A stretch of 64,000 nt of DNA from assembly GCF_007859765.1 (NCBI RefSeq), contig NZ_SIHJ01000003.1, positions 310,001 to 374,000 on the forward strand. The letters run 5' to 3'. Positions 26,431 to 35,883 of this stretch are shown here, one piece after another. Under the pieces are notes generated by a model. The model was not told the DNA's origin, searched no databases, and worked only from the letters and a program-made list of their open reading frames with translations. Source of the stretch: Posidoniimonas corsicana. Its GTDB lineage: Bacteria > Planctomycetota > Planctomycetia > Pirellulales > Lacipirellulaceae. The translations under genes and the position numbers were made by a program. Numbering within the stretch: position 1 is the stretch's first letter; every line of letters starts with the position of its first letter.

Positions 26431-26642
26431 CCGCGGCCGGCGAACTGTCGGCCACCGTCGACGGGCAACCGGTCATGATCGTAGTAGACGGCGCGAGGCT
26501 GACGCTTAGGTCGCGTCGTTTGCCTCCGCCGCGGCTGCTGTTGTCGCTTCTTCGCAGCCGCGCATTGCTGCGGGTGCTCCCGCCCGGTGCGTCTGTGGGC
26601 GTGGAGTTCGGCGGGGTGCGAATCCCTGTACGGTCTTTCTAG
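26403..26642 (+). pseudogene. Possible back half of the frame-broken 26218 gene
   Basis: In the frame one position off that of 26218-26430, bases 26403-26642 encode a sequence with strand-like alternation (ELSATVDGQPVMIVVDG, LTLRSRRLPPPRLLLSLLRS, SVGVEFGGVRIPVRSF). It has no convincing start of its own; a GTG at 26370 opens it without a ribosome site. The join at SDGS/SPKL would give one continuous domain. A sequencing error, a true mutation or programmed frameshifting cannot be separated here. Confidence 0.35.
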
Positions 26643-26680
26643 TGCCTGATGCACTTTAGAAACTCACCAGGAGTAGCAGA

Positions 26681-27175
26681 GTGCGCCCTCGTCCTGATAA
26701 ACCGGGGCCCGGCCAGGAGTCGGTGTGGGACTACCCGCGTCCGCCGGCGATCGAGCGGTGCGGACGCCGCATCCGGATAGTCTTCTCAGGCGTGACGATT
26801 GTCGACACGTGTGAGTCGCACCGCGTGCTCGAGACCAGTCACCCGCCGGTCTTCTATGTCCCGCTGTCGCCGCAACTCGCCGAGCACCTTACGCCGGCGG
26901 GCGGCGGCTCGTTCTGCGAGTGGAAGGGCGGTGCGAAGTACTTCGACCTTCGGGTCGGCCAGCAGGTGGCCGAACGGGCGGCCTGGGGCTATCCACGCCC
27001 GTCACAGCGATTTGCTGCGATTGCAGGCTGCGTCGCGTTCTACCCAGGCCGGGTGGACGCCTGCTATGTCGACGACCAGCTCGTCACCCCGCAGCCGGGC
27101 GGTTTTTATGGCGGGTGGATCACAGATGATGTCGTTGGACCGTTCAAGGGCGTCCCGGGGTCGATGGGCTGGTGA
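26681..27175 (+). CDS. DUF427 domain protein
   Basis: The product is 164 residues from a GTG at 26681 with AGGAG 7 bases upstream. The DUF427 signature is clear: ESVWDYPRPPAIERCGRRIRIVFSGVTIVDT in the N-terminal half, then SHRVLETSHPPVFYVPLSPQLAEHLTPAGGGSFCEWKGGAKYFDLRVG with the conserved CEWKG. A second half has AAIAGCVAFYPGRVDACYVDDQLVTPQPGGFYGGW, also conserved. The family is a compact beta fold of unknown function found in many soil and marine bacteria. It is followed 78 bases later by the DUF2945 gene. The two are often near each other, suggesting a small stress or accessory cluster. Confidence 0.9.
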   Translation: MRPRPDKPGPGQESVWDYPRPPAIERCGRRIRIVFSGVTIVDTCESHRVLETSHPPVFYVPLSPQLAEHLTPAGGGSFCEWKGGAKYFDLRVGQQVAERAAWGYPRPSQRFAAIAGCVAFYPGRVDACYVDDQLVTPQPGGFYGGWITDDVVGPFKGVPGSMGW

Positions 27176-27253
27176 GCTCCTGAACTCCGCCCGTGCGTCC
27201 GCCGCTCAACAGCGCTCCGTCAATACAAGTCGGTCGAACCAGCGAGAGCAGGT

Positions 27254-27472
27254 ATGAGCAATTCCTACAGCGAAGGTGATCCCGTGAAGTGGAAGTGGGG
27301 GAACGGCTACGGGCACGGGAAGGTACAGAGCCGGTTCGAGAAGCGGGTCACCCGCAAGATCGATGGCCAGGAGGTCACCCGCGACGGCTCACAGGAGAAC
27401 CCGGCCTACTACGTGCACGTCGAAGACGGCAATAACGTGCTCAAGCTGGGGAGCGAACTGGAGAAGGCATGA
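27254..27472 (+). CDS. DUF2945 (Tudor-like) small protein
   Basis: The product is 72 residues from the ATG at 27254. The sequence SYSEGDPVKWKWGNGYGHGKVQSRFEKRVTRKIDGQEVTRDGSQENPAYYVHVEDGNNVLKLGSELEKA matches the DUF2945/hypervirulence-associated Tudor family in length and key pattern: GDPVKWKWGNG, GKVQ, the basic RFEKRVTRKIDG middle, NPAYYV and the terminal LKLGSELEK. The fold is a small beta barrel that in eukaryotic relatives binds chromatin or RNA; the bacterial role is unknown. Located between DUF427 and the alpha/beta hydrolase. Confidence 0.9.
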   Translation: MSNSYSEGDPVKWKWGNGYGHGKVQSRFEKRVTRKIDGQEVTRDGSQENPAYYVHVEDGNNVLKLGSELEKA

Positions 27473-27900
27473 CGACGGGCGGCCTTCGGTGGGAAGCACC
27501 CTTAGGCTTCACGCTCATGAAGCCAGTGCTCTCAGTGCCGCAGAGAACTCGTAGTCGCGGTTTGTATTGACACTTATGTCGCCGGCCATCAGCTCACGCG
27601 CTTCGAGAGACTCCATCCGGAAGCCGCCAGGCTTCCGGATTCCAAAGCTTCTTGAACATCTTTGTGGCCCTTTAAGAAAGAGCACGGGCCGCGACGACGC
27701 CCCGCATTCGTCGGCCCCGCCGGGCCAGATGATCCTTCAACGCGGTGTCGGAGATAGTGTTAGAAGCGCCGCTGAGTTTTCTGTCAGCAGGCGGCGCCAG
27801 CAGACCACGGTGGGAATCTTCGGCAGCAGCGTCGGCGCCGGCATAGGGTTTGCAAACGCAAACATAAGAGCCGCATTGCCAACCACCGACGGAGGTCCCC
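27473..27900. other. Intergenic region with a perfect 11-bp hairpin
   Basis: These 428 bases separate DUF2945 and the hydrolase gene. ATCCGGAAGCC at 27615-27625 and GGCTTCCGGAT at 27630-27640 are a perfect inverted repeat with a 4-base loop. It lacks a T-run but could be an exonuclease-blocking hairpin or another member of the palindrome family of this window. The rest is moderately AT-rich and contains no frame I would call coding. Confidence 0.45.
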
Positions 27901-28719
27901 GTGCTGATTCCCACACGCGACAACACCAAGCTGTACGCCAAGGTTTGGGGCGACGGCCGGCCCGTAGTGCTGATCCACGGCTGGCCACTCAGCGCCGACA
28001 CCTGGGACCCTCACGCGCTCGACCTGGCCGACGCCGGCTACCGCGTGATCGCTTACGACCGGCGTGGCTTTGGCCGCTCGGAACAGCCGTGGTCGGGCTA
28101 CGAGTACGACACCCTGTCCGACGACCTGGCGGACGTTCTCAAAGCGACCGGCGCCGAGGACGCCACGCTGGTGGGGTTCTCGATGGGGGGCGGCGAGGTC
28201 GCGCGGTACATGAGCCGCCACGGCGGCACCGGCGTTAAGCAAGCCGTTCTGGTATCGTCGATCGTGCCCTACATGCTCAAGACCGGCGACAACCCCAGCG
28301 GCGTGCCCCAGTCGGTGTTTGAAGAGATCGCCTCGGGGCTCAAGGAGGACCGCCCCGGTTTCTACGGCGGTTTCTTTAAGGACTTCTACGGCGTGGGCAT
28401 GCTCAACCGCGCGGTGAGCGACGAGTGCCTGGAATGGACCCGGTCGATGGCGATGCAGGGCGGCCTGAAGGCGACCATTGATTGCGTGGTCGCGTTCAGC
28501 AGCACCGACTTCCGGAGCGAGCTGACGAGCTTCAGCACGCCGACGCTTGTCGTGCATGGGACCGAGGACCAGACCGTGCCGATCGACTGCAGCGGCCGCC
28601 CCGCGGCGGCGGGGATCCCCCACGCCACGCTCAAGGAGTACGAGGGCGCACCGCACGGCCTGCTGGTCACCCACCAGCGTCAGCTCAGGGACGATTTGCT
28701 CGAGTTCCTGGCCGGCTAA
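27901..28719 (+). CDS. Alpha/beta hydrolase of the non-heme haloperoxidase/arylesterase type
   Basis: The product is 272 residues from a GTG at 27901 with GGAGG 5 bases upstream. Hydrolase-fold signatures: oxyanion HGWPLSADTW, ADAGYRVIAYDRRGFGRSEQP, the nucleophile elbow LVGFSMGGGEVARY (Ser about residue 98), the acid-containing VVHGTEDQTVPIDCSGR and the catalytic His of EGAPHGLLVTH. This matches the chloroperoxidase/arylesterase branch of alpha/beta hydrolases, which hydrolyse esters and can perhydrolyse acids. Substrate unknown. It is monocistronic and ends 42 bases before the terminator that serves groEL from the other side. Confidence 0.92.
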   Translation: MLIPTRDNTKLYAKVWGDGRPVVLIHGWPLSADTWDPHALDLADAGYRVIAYDRRGFGRSEQPWSGYEYDTLSDDLADVLKATGAEDATLVGFSMGGGEVARYMSRHGGTGVKQAVLVSSIVPYMLKTGDNPSGVPQSVFEEIASGLKEDRPGFYGGFFKDFYGVGMLNRAVSDECLEWTRSMAMQGGLKATIDCVVAFSSTDFRSELTSFSTPTLVVHGTEDQTVPIDCSGRPAAAGIPHATLKEYEGAPHGLLVTHQRQLRDDLLEFLAG

Positions 28720-28761
28720 CGTCCACCGCGGCTCTAGATGCGGCGGGCGGTACGCGCAATG

Positions 28762-28798
28762 AAAAACCCCGGCCAGCCTTTCGACTGACCGGGGCTCT
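28762..28798 (-). terminator. Rho-independent terminator of groEL
   Basis: On the minus strand, CCCCGGTCAG (28794-28785) pairs with CTGGCCGGGG (28776-28767) with one G-T wobble, an 8-base loop, and a following TTTTT. This is a good intrinsic terminator about 105 bases past the groEL stop (28903). It could also serve the convergent hydrolase. Confidence 0.8.
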
Positions 28799-28902
28799 AT
28801 CGAATCCGCCGCGGCAAGTGGGAACCGCGGGGCGGGTTGCGGTTGGCGGGGAGCGTTGCTCAGGGATTTATGATCCCCGAACGCTGGCTCCTCACCCCGT
28901 TA

Positions 28903-30585
<1,683 letters not shown>

Positions 30586-30692
30586 TTAGGCGACCGGGCG
30601 CCGCCGGTTGGAGATTGGCGGGCGCTGCGCGCTAGTTCTTGAATGGAAGGTCAAACCCTGGGAATCAGCGCCCAGCGCCTTCCAACCAGCGC

Positions 30693-31010
30693 CTACTCGA
30701 TCACTGCGAGGATGTCGCTCTCGCTCATCAGCAGATACTCATCGTCGCCCAGCTCGATGGTCTCGGGCGCGTAGCTGGTGAACAGCACGCGATCGCCGAC
30801 CTTGACCTGCAGCTCGCCACGCGAGCCGTCGTCCAGCACCTTGCCGGGGCCCACGGCCACAATCGTGCCGCGGTTGGCCTTGTCCTTGGCAGAATCCGGC
30901 AGCACGATGCCGCCGGCGGTGACGTCTTCCGACTCGTCACGCTCGACAACCACCCGGTCGTTCATCGGTTCCAGCTTGACCTTGGACTTCTTCTTGGTAG
31001 CGGTCGCCAT
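30693..31010 (-). CDS. groES: Co-chaperonin GroES (10 kDa)
   Basis: The product is 105 residues, slightly long because of the basic N-terminal MATATKKKSKVK. The GroES core is plain: LEPMNDRVVVERDESEDVTAGGIVLPDSAKDK, NRGTIVAVGPGKVLDDG, VKVGDRVLFTSYAPETIELGDDEYLLMSESDILAVIE. It caps the GroEL ring. AGGAGG with 9-base spacing precedes the ATG at 31010. It heads the groES-groEL operon; the upstream 319 bases hold the inverted repeat at 31196-31220 and three copies of a GCTGCCAA motif. No CIRCE sequence is present. Confidence 0.97.
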   Translation of the reverse strand: MATATKKKSKVKLEPMNDRVVVERDESEDVTAGGIVLPDSAKDKANRGTIVAVGPGKVLDDGSRGELQVKVGDRVLFTSYAPETIELGDDEYLLMSESDILAVIE

Positions 31011-31329
31011 TGCGAGGGTTCCTCCTGTGGACTTGGCTGTAATGTAGGCCTGTAGTGTGGGATCGAAGGCGATCTTGGAAACAGCGTCCGCCGCTGGATC
31101 GCGGCGGCGGGGTTTGTATTGGCAGCCGGTCTGCCCATGCGCAGCCTGGCCGGCAGCAGTGAACGCAAGTCGTGCGCCAGTCGGAGAGAAAGGTGTAAGT
31201 TGCTATCAGAAAGCAACTTAGGTTCAACGCCTGTGGCCGGGCCGGCTGCCAATCTGGCGGCGGGGGAAGAATCACCCAGGGCGCCCTCGCTATCGCTGCC
31301 AATTTGGCAGCGGGCGCCGGGGGTGGCGG
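31011..31329. other. groES leader region with repeated GCTGCCAA elements
   Basis: These 319 bases form the upstream region of groES. Three related motifs occur: the palindrome with arms CGCTGCCAA and TTGGCAGCG at 31294-31312; an imperfect copy GCTGCCAAT..GGCGGC at ~31246-31262; and ATTGGCAGC at 31118-31126. Together with the inverted repeat at 31196-31220 this is a dense set of possible operators or REP units. No coding frame was seen. Confidence 0.55.
31196..31220. promoter_or_regulatory. Perfect 9-bp inverted repeat, candidate operator of groESL
   Basis: TAAGTTGCT at 31196-31204 and AGCAACTTA at 31212-31220 are a perfect inverted repeat with a 7-base spacer. The site lies ~186 bases upstream of the groES ATG in a GC-rich region, where such an AT-containing palindrome is rare by chance. 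It differs from CIRCE (TTAGCACTC-N9-GAGTGCTAA) and from HAIR in sequence, although its 7-base spacer equals that of HAIR. It may be the operator of an unknown heat-shock regulator. Confidence 0.55.
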
Positions 31330-33054
31330 CTACTCGTCGTCGCCGCCCAGGCCCAGCTTACGCAGCCAGTTGCTTTGTCGGCGGCCGTCGTCGCGGGCGC
31401 CCGGCTGGGCAGGTGGGGCGGCCGGTCGGGCCGCCTCGAGGTCGATGAGCTTCTGCTCCATCTCGGCCTTCTGGCGGGCCAGCGTCGCGCGGCCCACCGA
31501 GAGCTCGAGCTCGGCTTGGCGGAGCTGCTCGTTGAGCTTGTCTTCCAGTCCCCGCAGGCGGGCCCGCTCGGCCTCCAGCCGTTCGTCGTCGGCGAACTCT
31601 TCGCTGAGCTCCTGGTTGGTGCACTCCTGGACTTCGGCCAGCCGCCGCTTCAGGTCGGCGATCACCTCGTCCTTGCCGCAGATGACCTCGTCGGTGATCT
31701 GGATCGTGCCCTCGATGGTGGCCCGCTCCTCGGCCCGCTCGGGCGTGATCTCGGCTTCGTCGGAAGCCTCGCCCTCGAGGCTCGCCAGCAGCCGACGCTT
31801 CTGCGCTTCCCAGTCGTTCTCGTCGGCGACGCCGGCGGACCCGACGCCAGAGGCCAGTTTTTCCTGCAGCTCCTGGTTTTCACGCTTGAGCTCGCGGACG
31901 TCCTCCACGGCCATCTCGAACCGCTGCTGCAGTTCCTGGACGTCGGCGTCTGAGTCGCCCGACAGGGCGGGCCGGTTCTCCAGGTCCGTGATCTGGTCCC
32001 GCAGCCGGTCGCACTCCTCGCGCAGATGCACCACCTCGGCGCTGTCGCCCTGGTCGGCGGCGGGCCGTTCGGCCAGCTCCTGCTCGAGCTCCTCGATCCG
32101 CAGCCGGTACTGCTGCGCGTCGGCGACCGCCAACTCGAACCGCCGCTGCAGCTCGGCAACCTCTTCTGACGGATCCTGCTGGGGCGCCTGCTCCAGCGCC
32201 GCCTGCGCGGCGGCCAGCTCCTGAGCAAGCTGCTCGGAGTGGTCGCGGCGCTGCTTCAGCTCGGCGACCGCCTGGTCGAACTGCTGCTGCAGCTCCGCGA
32301 GTTCATGAGAGTGGTCTTCCTGGGGGGGCGCCTGGTCGAGCGCCGCCTGGGCCGCGGCGAGCTGCTGCTGCGTCTCGGCGAGCTGCTGGCGGGTCTGCTC
32401 GTGCTGCTCGGCCTCGTCGCTGGCGGAGGCCAGACTGGCCTGCAGCGACTCGACCTGATGCCGCGCGGACTTGAGCTCGCTACGCAGCTCGTCCGCCTCG
32501 GCGGTGTGGTTTTCGGTCAGGCGGGAGAGCTCCGCCTGGTGGTTCTCGGCGAGCTGCCGCTGGGCGTCGTCGGCGCCGTTCTCGACGCTGGCGCGGAGCG
32601 ACTCGATCTCCGCCCGGGTCTTCTCCAGGTCGGACTGCTGTTCCGCCAGGTCGTGCTGACGCTGGGCGACCTCCGCCTCGCGTTCGGCGAGCGCCTCGGA
32701 GGCCCGCTCCGCTTCCTCTTCACCCTGCGTTAAGTCGGCCTGTGCGGCCTCGCGCTCGGCTTGCCAGGCGGCGCGCTCCTCCTCGAACCGGGCCCGTTCC
32801 GCGGCAAGCTCTTCACGCTCCTGGTTGCACTGCTGCTCGAGCTCGGCGGCGGATTCCTGGGACAGCTTCTCGGTGAGCTCGGCCAGGCTGGCCTCGAGCC
32901 GCTGCTCCAGCTCGCTGTTCAGGTCCCGTTGGCCCTGCAGCGCGGCTTCGGCCTTCGCACGGATGGCGCGCAGCGCCTCGGGCGACGGCGCGTCGAGCGT
33001 GGGGGCGTCGTTCTCAGACGCCGCAGGCGGGTCGGTTGGGCGGACAGGGTCCAT
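31330..33054 (-). CDS. Large coiled-coil protein
   Basis: The product is 574 residues. The ATG at 33054 (MDPVRPTDPPAASENDAP) begins just before long uninterrupted coiled coils; the frame upstream is Arg-rich and not coding-like. Residues ~30-545 are nearly all heptad sequence rich in Glu, Gln, Ala and Leu (e.g. LEQRLEASLAELTEKLSQES, EVAQRQHDLAEQQSDLEKTRAEIESLRAS, LAELQQQFDQAVAELKQRRD). No signal peptide or membrane helix is seen, so it is likely cytoplasmic. A short basic/Pro-rich tail ends RRQSNWLRKLGLGGDDE, which resembles a C-terminal interaction motif. Such coiled coils can act in cell structure, chromosome or membrane organisation; no specific function can be assigned. Confidence 0.8.
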   Translation of the reverse strand: MDPVRPTDPPAASENDAPTLDAPSPEALRAIRAKAEAALQGQRDLNSELEQRLEASLAELTEKLSQESAAELEQQCNQEREELAAERARFEEERAAWQAEREAAQADLTQGEEEAERASEALAEREAEVAQRQHDLAEQQSDLEKTRAEIESLRASVENGADDAQRQLAENHQAELSRLTENHTAEADELRSELKSARHQVESLQASLASASDEAEQHEQTRQQLAETQQQLAAAQAALDQAPPQEDHSHELAELQQQFDQAVAELKQRRDHSEQLAQELAAAQAALEQAPQQDPSEEVAELQRRFELAVADAQQYRLRIEELEQELAERPAADQGDSAEVVHLREECDRLRDQITDLENRPALSGDSDADVQELQQRFEMAVEDVRELKRENQELQEKLASGVGSAGVADENDWEAQKRRLLASLEGEASDEAEITPERAEERATIEGTIQITDEVICGKDEVIADLKRRLAEVQECTNQELSEEFADDERLEAERARLRGLEDKLNEQLRQAELELSVGRATLARQKAEMEQKLIDLEAARPAAPPAQPGARDDGRRQSNWLRKLGLGGDDE

Positions 33055-33280
33055 GTCCGGGAGGATTCCAATAGGAGTGCAGCAGCGGGACAGAGGGCGC
33101 ACCCGGCCGGCGGCGGGATGACTGCCCACTCGTATATAGGTCGCGATGGACCCCCGGTCAAAACCTTCCGAGTGGCGTCGTGCGGACTGGCGCGGCGGCA
33201 CCGCTCGGGCCGGTTGTGGCGGCCCCCGGCGCGGCCACGGGCGATTGCCACGCCGCCCGCCGCGGGCGATCATGCGGGCT

Positions 33281-34804
33281 ATGCCAGACAACCCGTCAGC
33301 CGCCGACCCCCGGCCCGACATCGCGCGGCTGTTCACCGACACCGTCCGCCGGAAACCCGACGCGCCCGCGTTGGGCGTCATTGACGGCGGTCAGCTGAGC
33401 TGGCGCACCTGGGCCGAGCTGGACCAGGCGGTCGACCAGGCCCGCGGCGAGCTGCAAGAACTGGGGGTTGGGGAGGGTGACATCGTCGCCCATTGCGGCC
33501 CCAACAGCCCGCGGTGGATCGCCCGCGATCTGGCGATGCTGTCGCTGGGGGTGGTGCACGCGCCGCTGGCCGAGTCGATCATCGACCGCTGCCCGTTGCC
33601 GCTGTACCGCGGGCAGCGGCGCCGGTTGCTGTCGGGCGAGCTGGTCCGGGTCGCGCGGCTGCCGCCGGAGCATCGCGTCGCGACGCTGGCGATGACCTCG
33701 GGCACCTCCGGCGAGCCCCTGGCCGCCATGCTGACGCAGGCCAACCTGTCGTCCAACGCCACCGCCGTGAGCGACGCCGTCGGCGGCGACGGCAGCGAGG
33801 TGCGGCTCTCATTCCTGCCCCACAGCCACCTGTACGCCCGGGTGTGCGACCTGTACGCGTGGGTCTACCGGGGCTCCCGATTGGCGCTGGCCGAGCGCCG
33901 CGAGACGCTGATGCGCGACATCAAGCTGGTCGAGCCGACATCGCTCAACGGGGTGCCGTACTTCTACCAGAAGGTGCTCGACCACTGGCGGGCGGACCGC
34001 GAGGCCGGCGGCAAGAGCTCGCTCCGCGAGGCGCTGGGCGGGCGGGTGCGGCAGTGCTTCTGTGGCGGCGCCGCGCTCTCGCCGGCCGTGCAGCAGGCGT
34101 TCGCCGACGAGGGCGCGCCGCTGATGAACGGCTACGGTCTGAGCGAGGCCGCGCCGGTCGTCGCCGCCAGCAGCCTGGCCGCCAACAAGGTTGGCACGGT
34201 CGGCCCGCCGCTGGCCGGCGTCGAGGTCCGCGTGGCCGACGATGGCGAGCTGCTGGTCCGCGGCCCGAACGTGATGCTCGGCTACTGGAACAACGACGAG
34301 GCCACCCGCCGCGTGCTGCGGGACGGCTGGCTCCACACGGGCGACCTCGGCGAGTTGGACGAGCAGGGCCGCCTGACTGTCACCGGCAGGAAGAAGGAGG
34401 CGCTCGTCCTCTCGACCGGCCGCAACGCGTCGCCCTCGCGGCTCGAGTCGCTTCTGTGCGCGTCGCCTTGGGTCGAGCAGGCGTGCGTCGTGGGCGATGG
34501 TCGCAAGCACCTGTCGGCGTTGATCGTGCCCAACCCGGACCGCGTCCGCGGCGAGATCCGCCAGCGGCGGCTGTGGGTGTTCTCCCGCCGGCAGGCCCTG
34601 CGGCACACGCACATCCGCGAGGTGTTTGCGCGCGAGATCGCGGAGCAGCTCACCGGTCTGCCGCAGCACGAGCAGATCGAGCGGTTTACGCTCATCCCGC
34701 GCGGGTTTAGCATCGAACGCGGCGAGCTGACCGCCAAGCTGAGCCTCCGCCGGAGCGGCATCGAGCAAAGCTTCCGCCGCGAGATCGAAGCGATGTACCA
34801 CTAG
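33281..34804 (+). CDS. AMP-forming acyl-CoA ligase-like protein with altered adenylation motif
   Basis: The product is 507 residues from the ATG at 33281 (an ATG at 33272 is the alternative). The ANL fold is clear: SWRTWAELDQAV, TSGTSGEP core motif at residues ~144-151, RLSFLPHSHLYARV, the A5-like NGYGLSEAAPVVAASS, DGWLHTGDLGELDEQGRLTVTGRKKEAL, and the C-terminal RGELTAKLSLRR, which carries the catalytic Lys region. The adenylation core reads SGTSGEPLAAMLTQANL where long-chain fatty acyl-CoA ligases read SGTTGEPKGVMLTHANL, so the usual Lys-Gly is Leu-Ala and the His is Gln. The N-terminal domain is also shortened. It may be a divergent fatty acyl-CoA ligase or have reduced activity. Confidence 0.8.
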   Translation: MPDNPSAADPRPDIARLFTDTVRRKPDAPALGVIDGGQLSWRTWAELDQAVDQARGELQELGVGEGDIVAHCGPNSPRWIARDLAMLSLGVVHAPLAESIIDRCPLPLYRGQRRRLLSGELVRVARLPPEHRVATLAMTSGTSGEPLAAMLTQANLSSNATAVSDAVGGDGSEVRLSFLPHSHLYARVCDLYAWVYRGSRLALAERRETLMRDIKLVEPTSLNGVPYFYQKVLDHWRADREAGGKSSLREALGGRVRQCFCGGAALSPAVQQAFADEGAPLMNGYGLSEAAPVVAASSLAANKVGTVGPPLAGVEVRVADDGELLVRGPNVMLGYWNNDEATRRVLRDGWLHTGDLGELDEQGRLTVTGRKKEALVLSTGRNASPSRLESLLCASPWVEQACVVGDGRKHLSALIVPNPDRVRGEIRQRRLWVFSRRQALRHTHIREVFAREIAEQLTGLPQHEQIERFTLIPRGFSIERGELTAKLSLRRSGIEQSFRREIEAMYH

Positions 34805-34830
34805 CACCGCCCGCCAACAGCACCGCCCGT

Positions 34831-34853
34831 AGCCCCCGGCTCTGCCGGGGGCT
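34831..34853. repeat. Perfect 10-bp palindrome with TCT loop
   Basis: AGCCCCCGGC at 34831-34840 and GCCGGGGGCT at 34844-34853 flank TCT. It lies between the ligase and dehydrogenase genes with no T-run, so a REP-type palindrome is more likely than a terminator. The GGCTCTGCC core is shared with the palindrome at 59768. Confidence 0.65.
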
Positions 34854-34914
34854 GACAGTCGATAGGCTGGCCCGCAGAGTTGACGGGTACGCTACACCCA
34901 CAAGTTCACTGCCG

Positions 34915-35883
34915 ATGCCCAAGCACAAAGCCCTCTACACCGACTTCCCCTGGTCCGACCCCGATATCGAGCGCGCCGCGCTCGCCGAGGCCGACTGCGA
35001 GCTCGTCCTCTCTCCCGACAACAAAGAGGAGACCCTCATTGCGCAGGCGGCCGAGCTCAACCCGGTGCTGATCGTCACCTGCTGGGCGCCCACCACCGCG
35101 CGGGTGATCGACGCCGCGCCCAATTGCCGGCACATCGCTCGGACCGGGATTGGCCTGGACAACATCGATGTTGAGCACGCCACCGGGAAGGGCATCCTGG
35201 TCACCAACGTGCCGGACTACTGCGTCCGCGAGGTGGCCGAGCACGCGCTGGCGATGGTCATGGACCTGGGCCGCAAGCTGTCGGTCTGCCACCACGCGAC
35301 CAAGTCCGGCGTGTACGACCTGGTCGCCGCCCAGCCCATCTACCGACTCAAGGGGCAGACGCTGGGGATCATTGGTCTCGGCGCCACCGGCACGATCCTC
35401 GCGGAACTGGCCCAGGCCATCGGCATGCAGGTGATTGGCACGAACCGCTCGCAGCAGGTCCCGCCGGGCGTCACGTGGAAGCCGCTCGACGAGCTCCTGG
35501 CCGAGAGCGACTACGTCAGCCTCAACTGCCCGCTGAGCGACGAGACGCACCAACTGATGAACGCGGAGACTTTTGCCCAGATGAAGCCTACCGCGTACCT
35601 GATCAACACCGCCCGCGGCGGCATCGTCGACCACGAAGCCCTGGCCGCTGCGCTCGACAAGGGACAACTGGCCGGCGCGGCGCTCGACGTGCAGACCCCT
35701 GAGCCGCCCGACCTGTCGCGGCCGCCTTACAATGATCCCCGCGTGATCGTCACGCCGCACTCTGCGTTCTGCTCGCCGCAGGCGATTACCGAGCTCCGCG
35801 AGAGGGTGGGGCGCCAGGCAAGGGAGTTCCTGTTAGGCAGGACGCCCGAGTGCGTGGTGAACCCGGAGGTGCTTGATGCTTAG
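34915..35883 (+). CDS. D-2-hydroxyacid dehydrogenase (phosphoglycerate dehydrogenase-like)
   Basis: The product is 322 residues. NAD-dependent D-isomer dehydrogenase features: substrate domain RTGIGLDNIDVEHATGKGILVTNVPDYCVREVAEHALAMVM with conserved N-V-P and E-x-x, Rossmann loop LGIIGLGATGTILAELAQAIG (GxGxxG), active-site Arg in LINTARGGIVDHEALAAAL, and catalytic His in VIVTPHSAFCSPQAI, with the supporting Glu region PEPPDLSRPPY. No C-terminal ACT domain, so it is a short form. It oxidises or reduces a 2-hydroxy/2-keto acid; exact substrate is not inferable. The stop overlaps the convergent hypothetical gene by 4 bases. Confidence 0.92.
   Translation: MPKHKALYTDFPWSDPDIERAALAEADCELVLSPDNKEETLIAQAAELNPVLIVTCWAPTTARVIDAAPNCRHIARTGIGLDNIDVEHATGKGILVTNVPDYCVREVAEHALAMVMDLGRKLSVCHHATKSGVYDLVAAQPIYRLKGQTLGIIGLGATGTILAELAQAIGMQVIGTNRSQQVPPGVTWKPLDELLAESDYVSLNCPLSDETHQLMNAETFAQMKPTAYLINTARGGIVDHEALAAALDKGQLAGAALDVQTPEPPDLSRPPYNDPRVIVTPHSAFCSPQAITELRERVGRQAREFLLGRTPECVVNPEVLDA

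Noticed and set aside
27473..27900. Possible tRNA or small RNA gene
   Set aside because: No cloverleaf with the T-arm GGTTCRANYCC could be found; the hairpin at 27615-27640 alone does not show an RNA gene.
31196..31220. CIRCE or HAIR heat-shock operator
   Set aside because: The arms do not match TTAGCACTC/GAGTGCTAA nor CTTGAGT/ACTCAAG. I therefore report it only as an unnamed inverted repeat.
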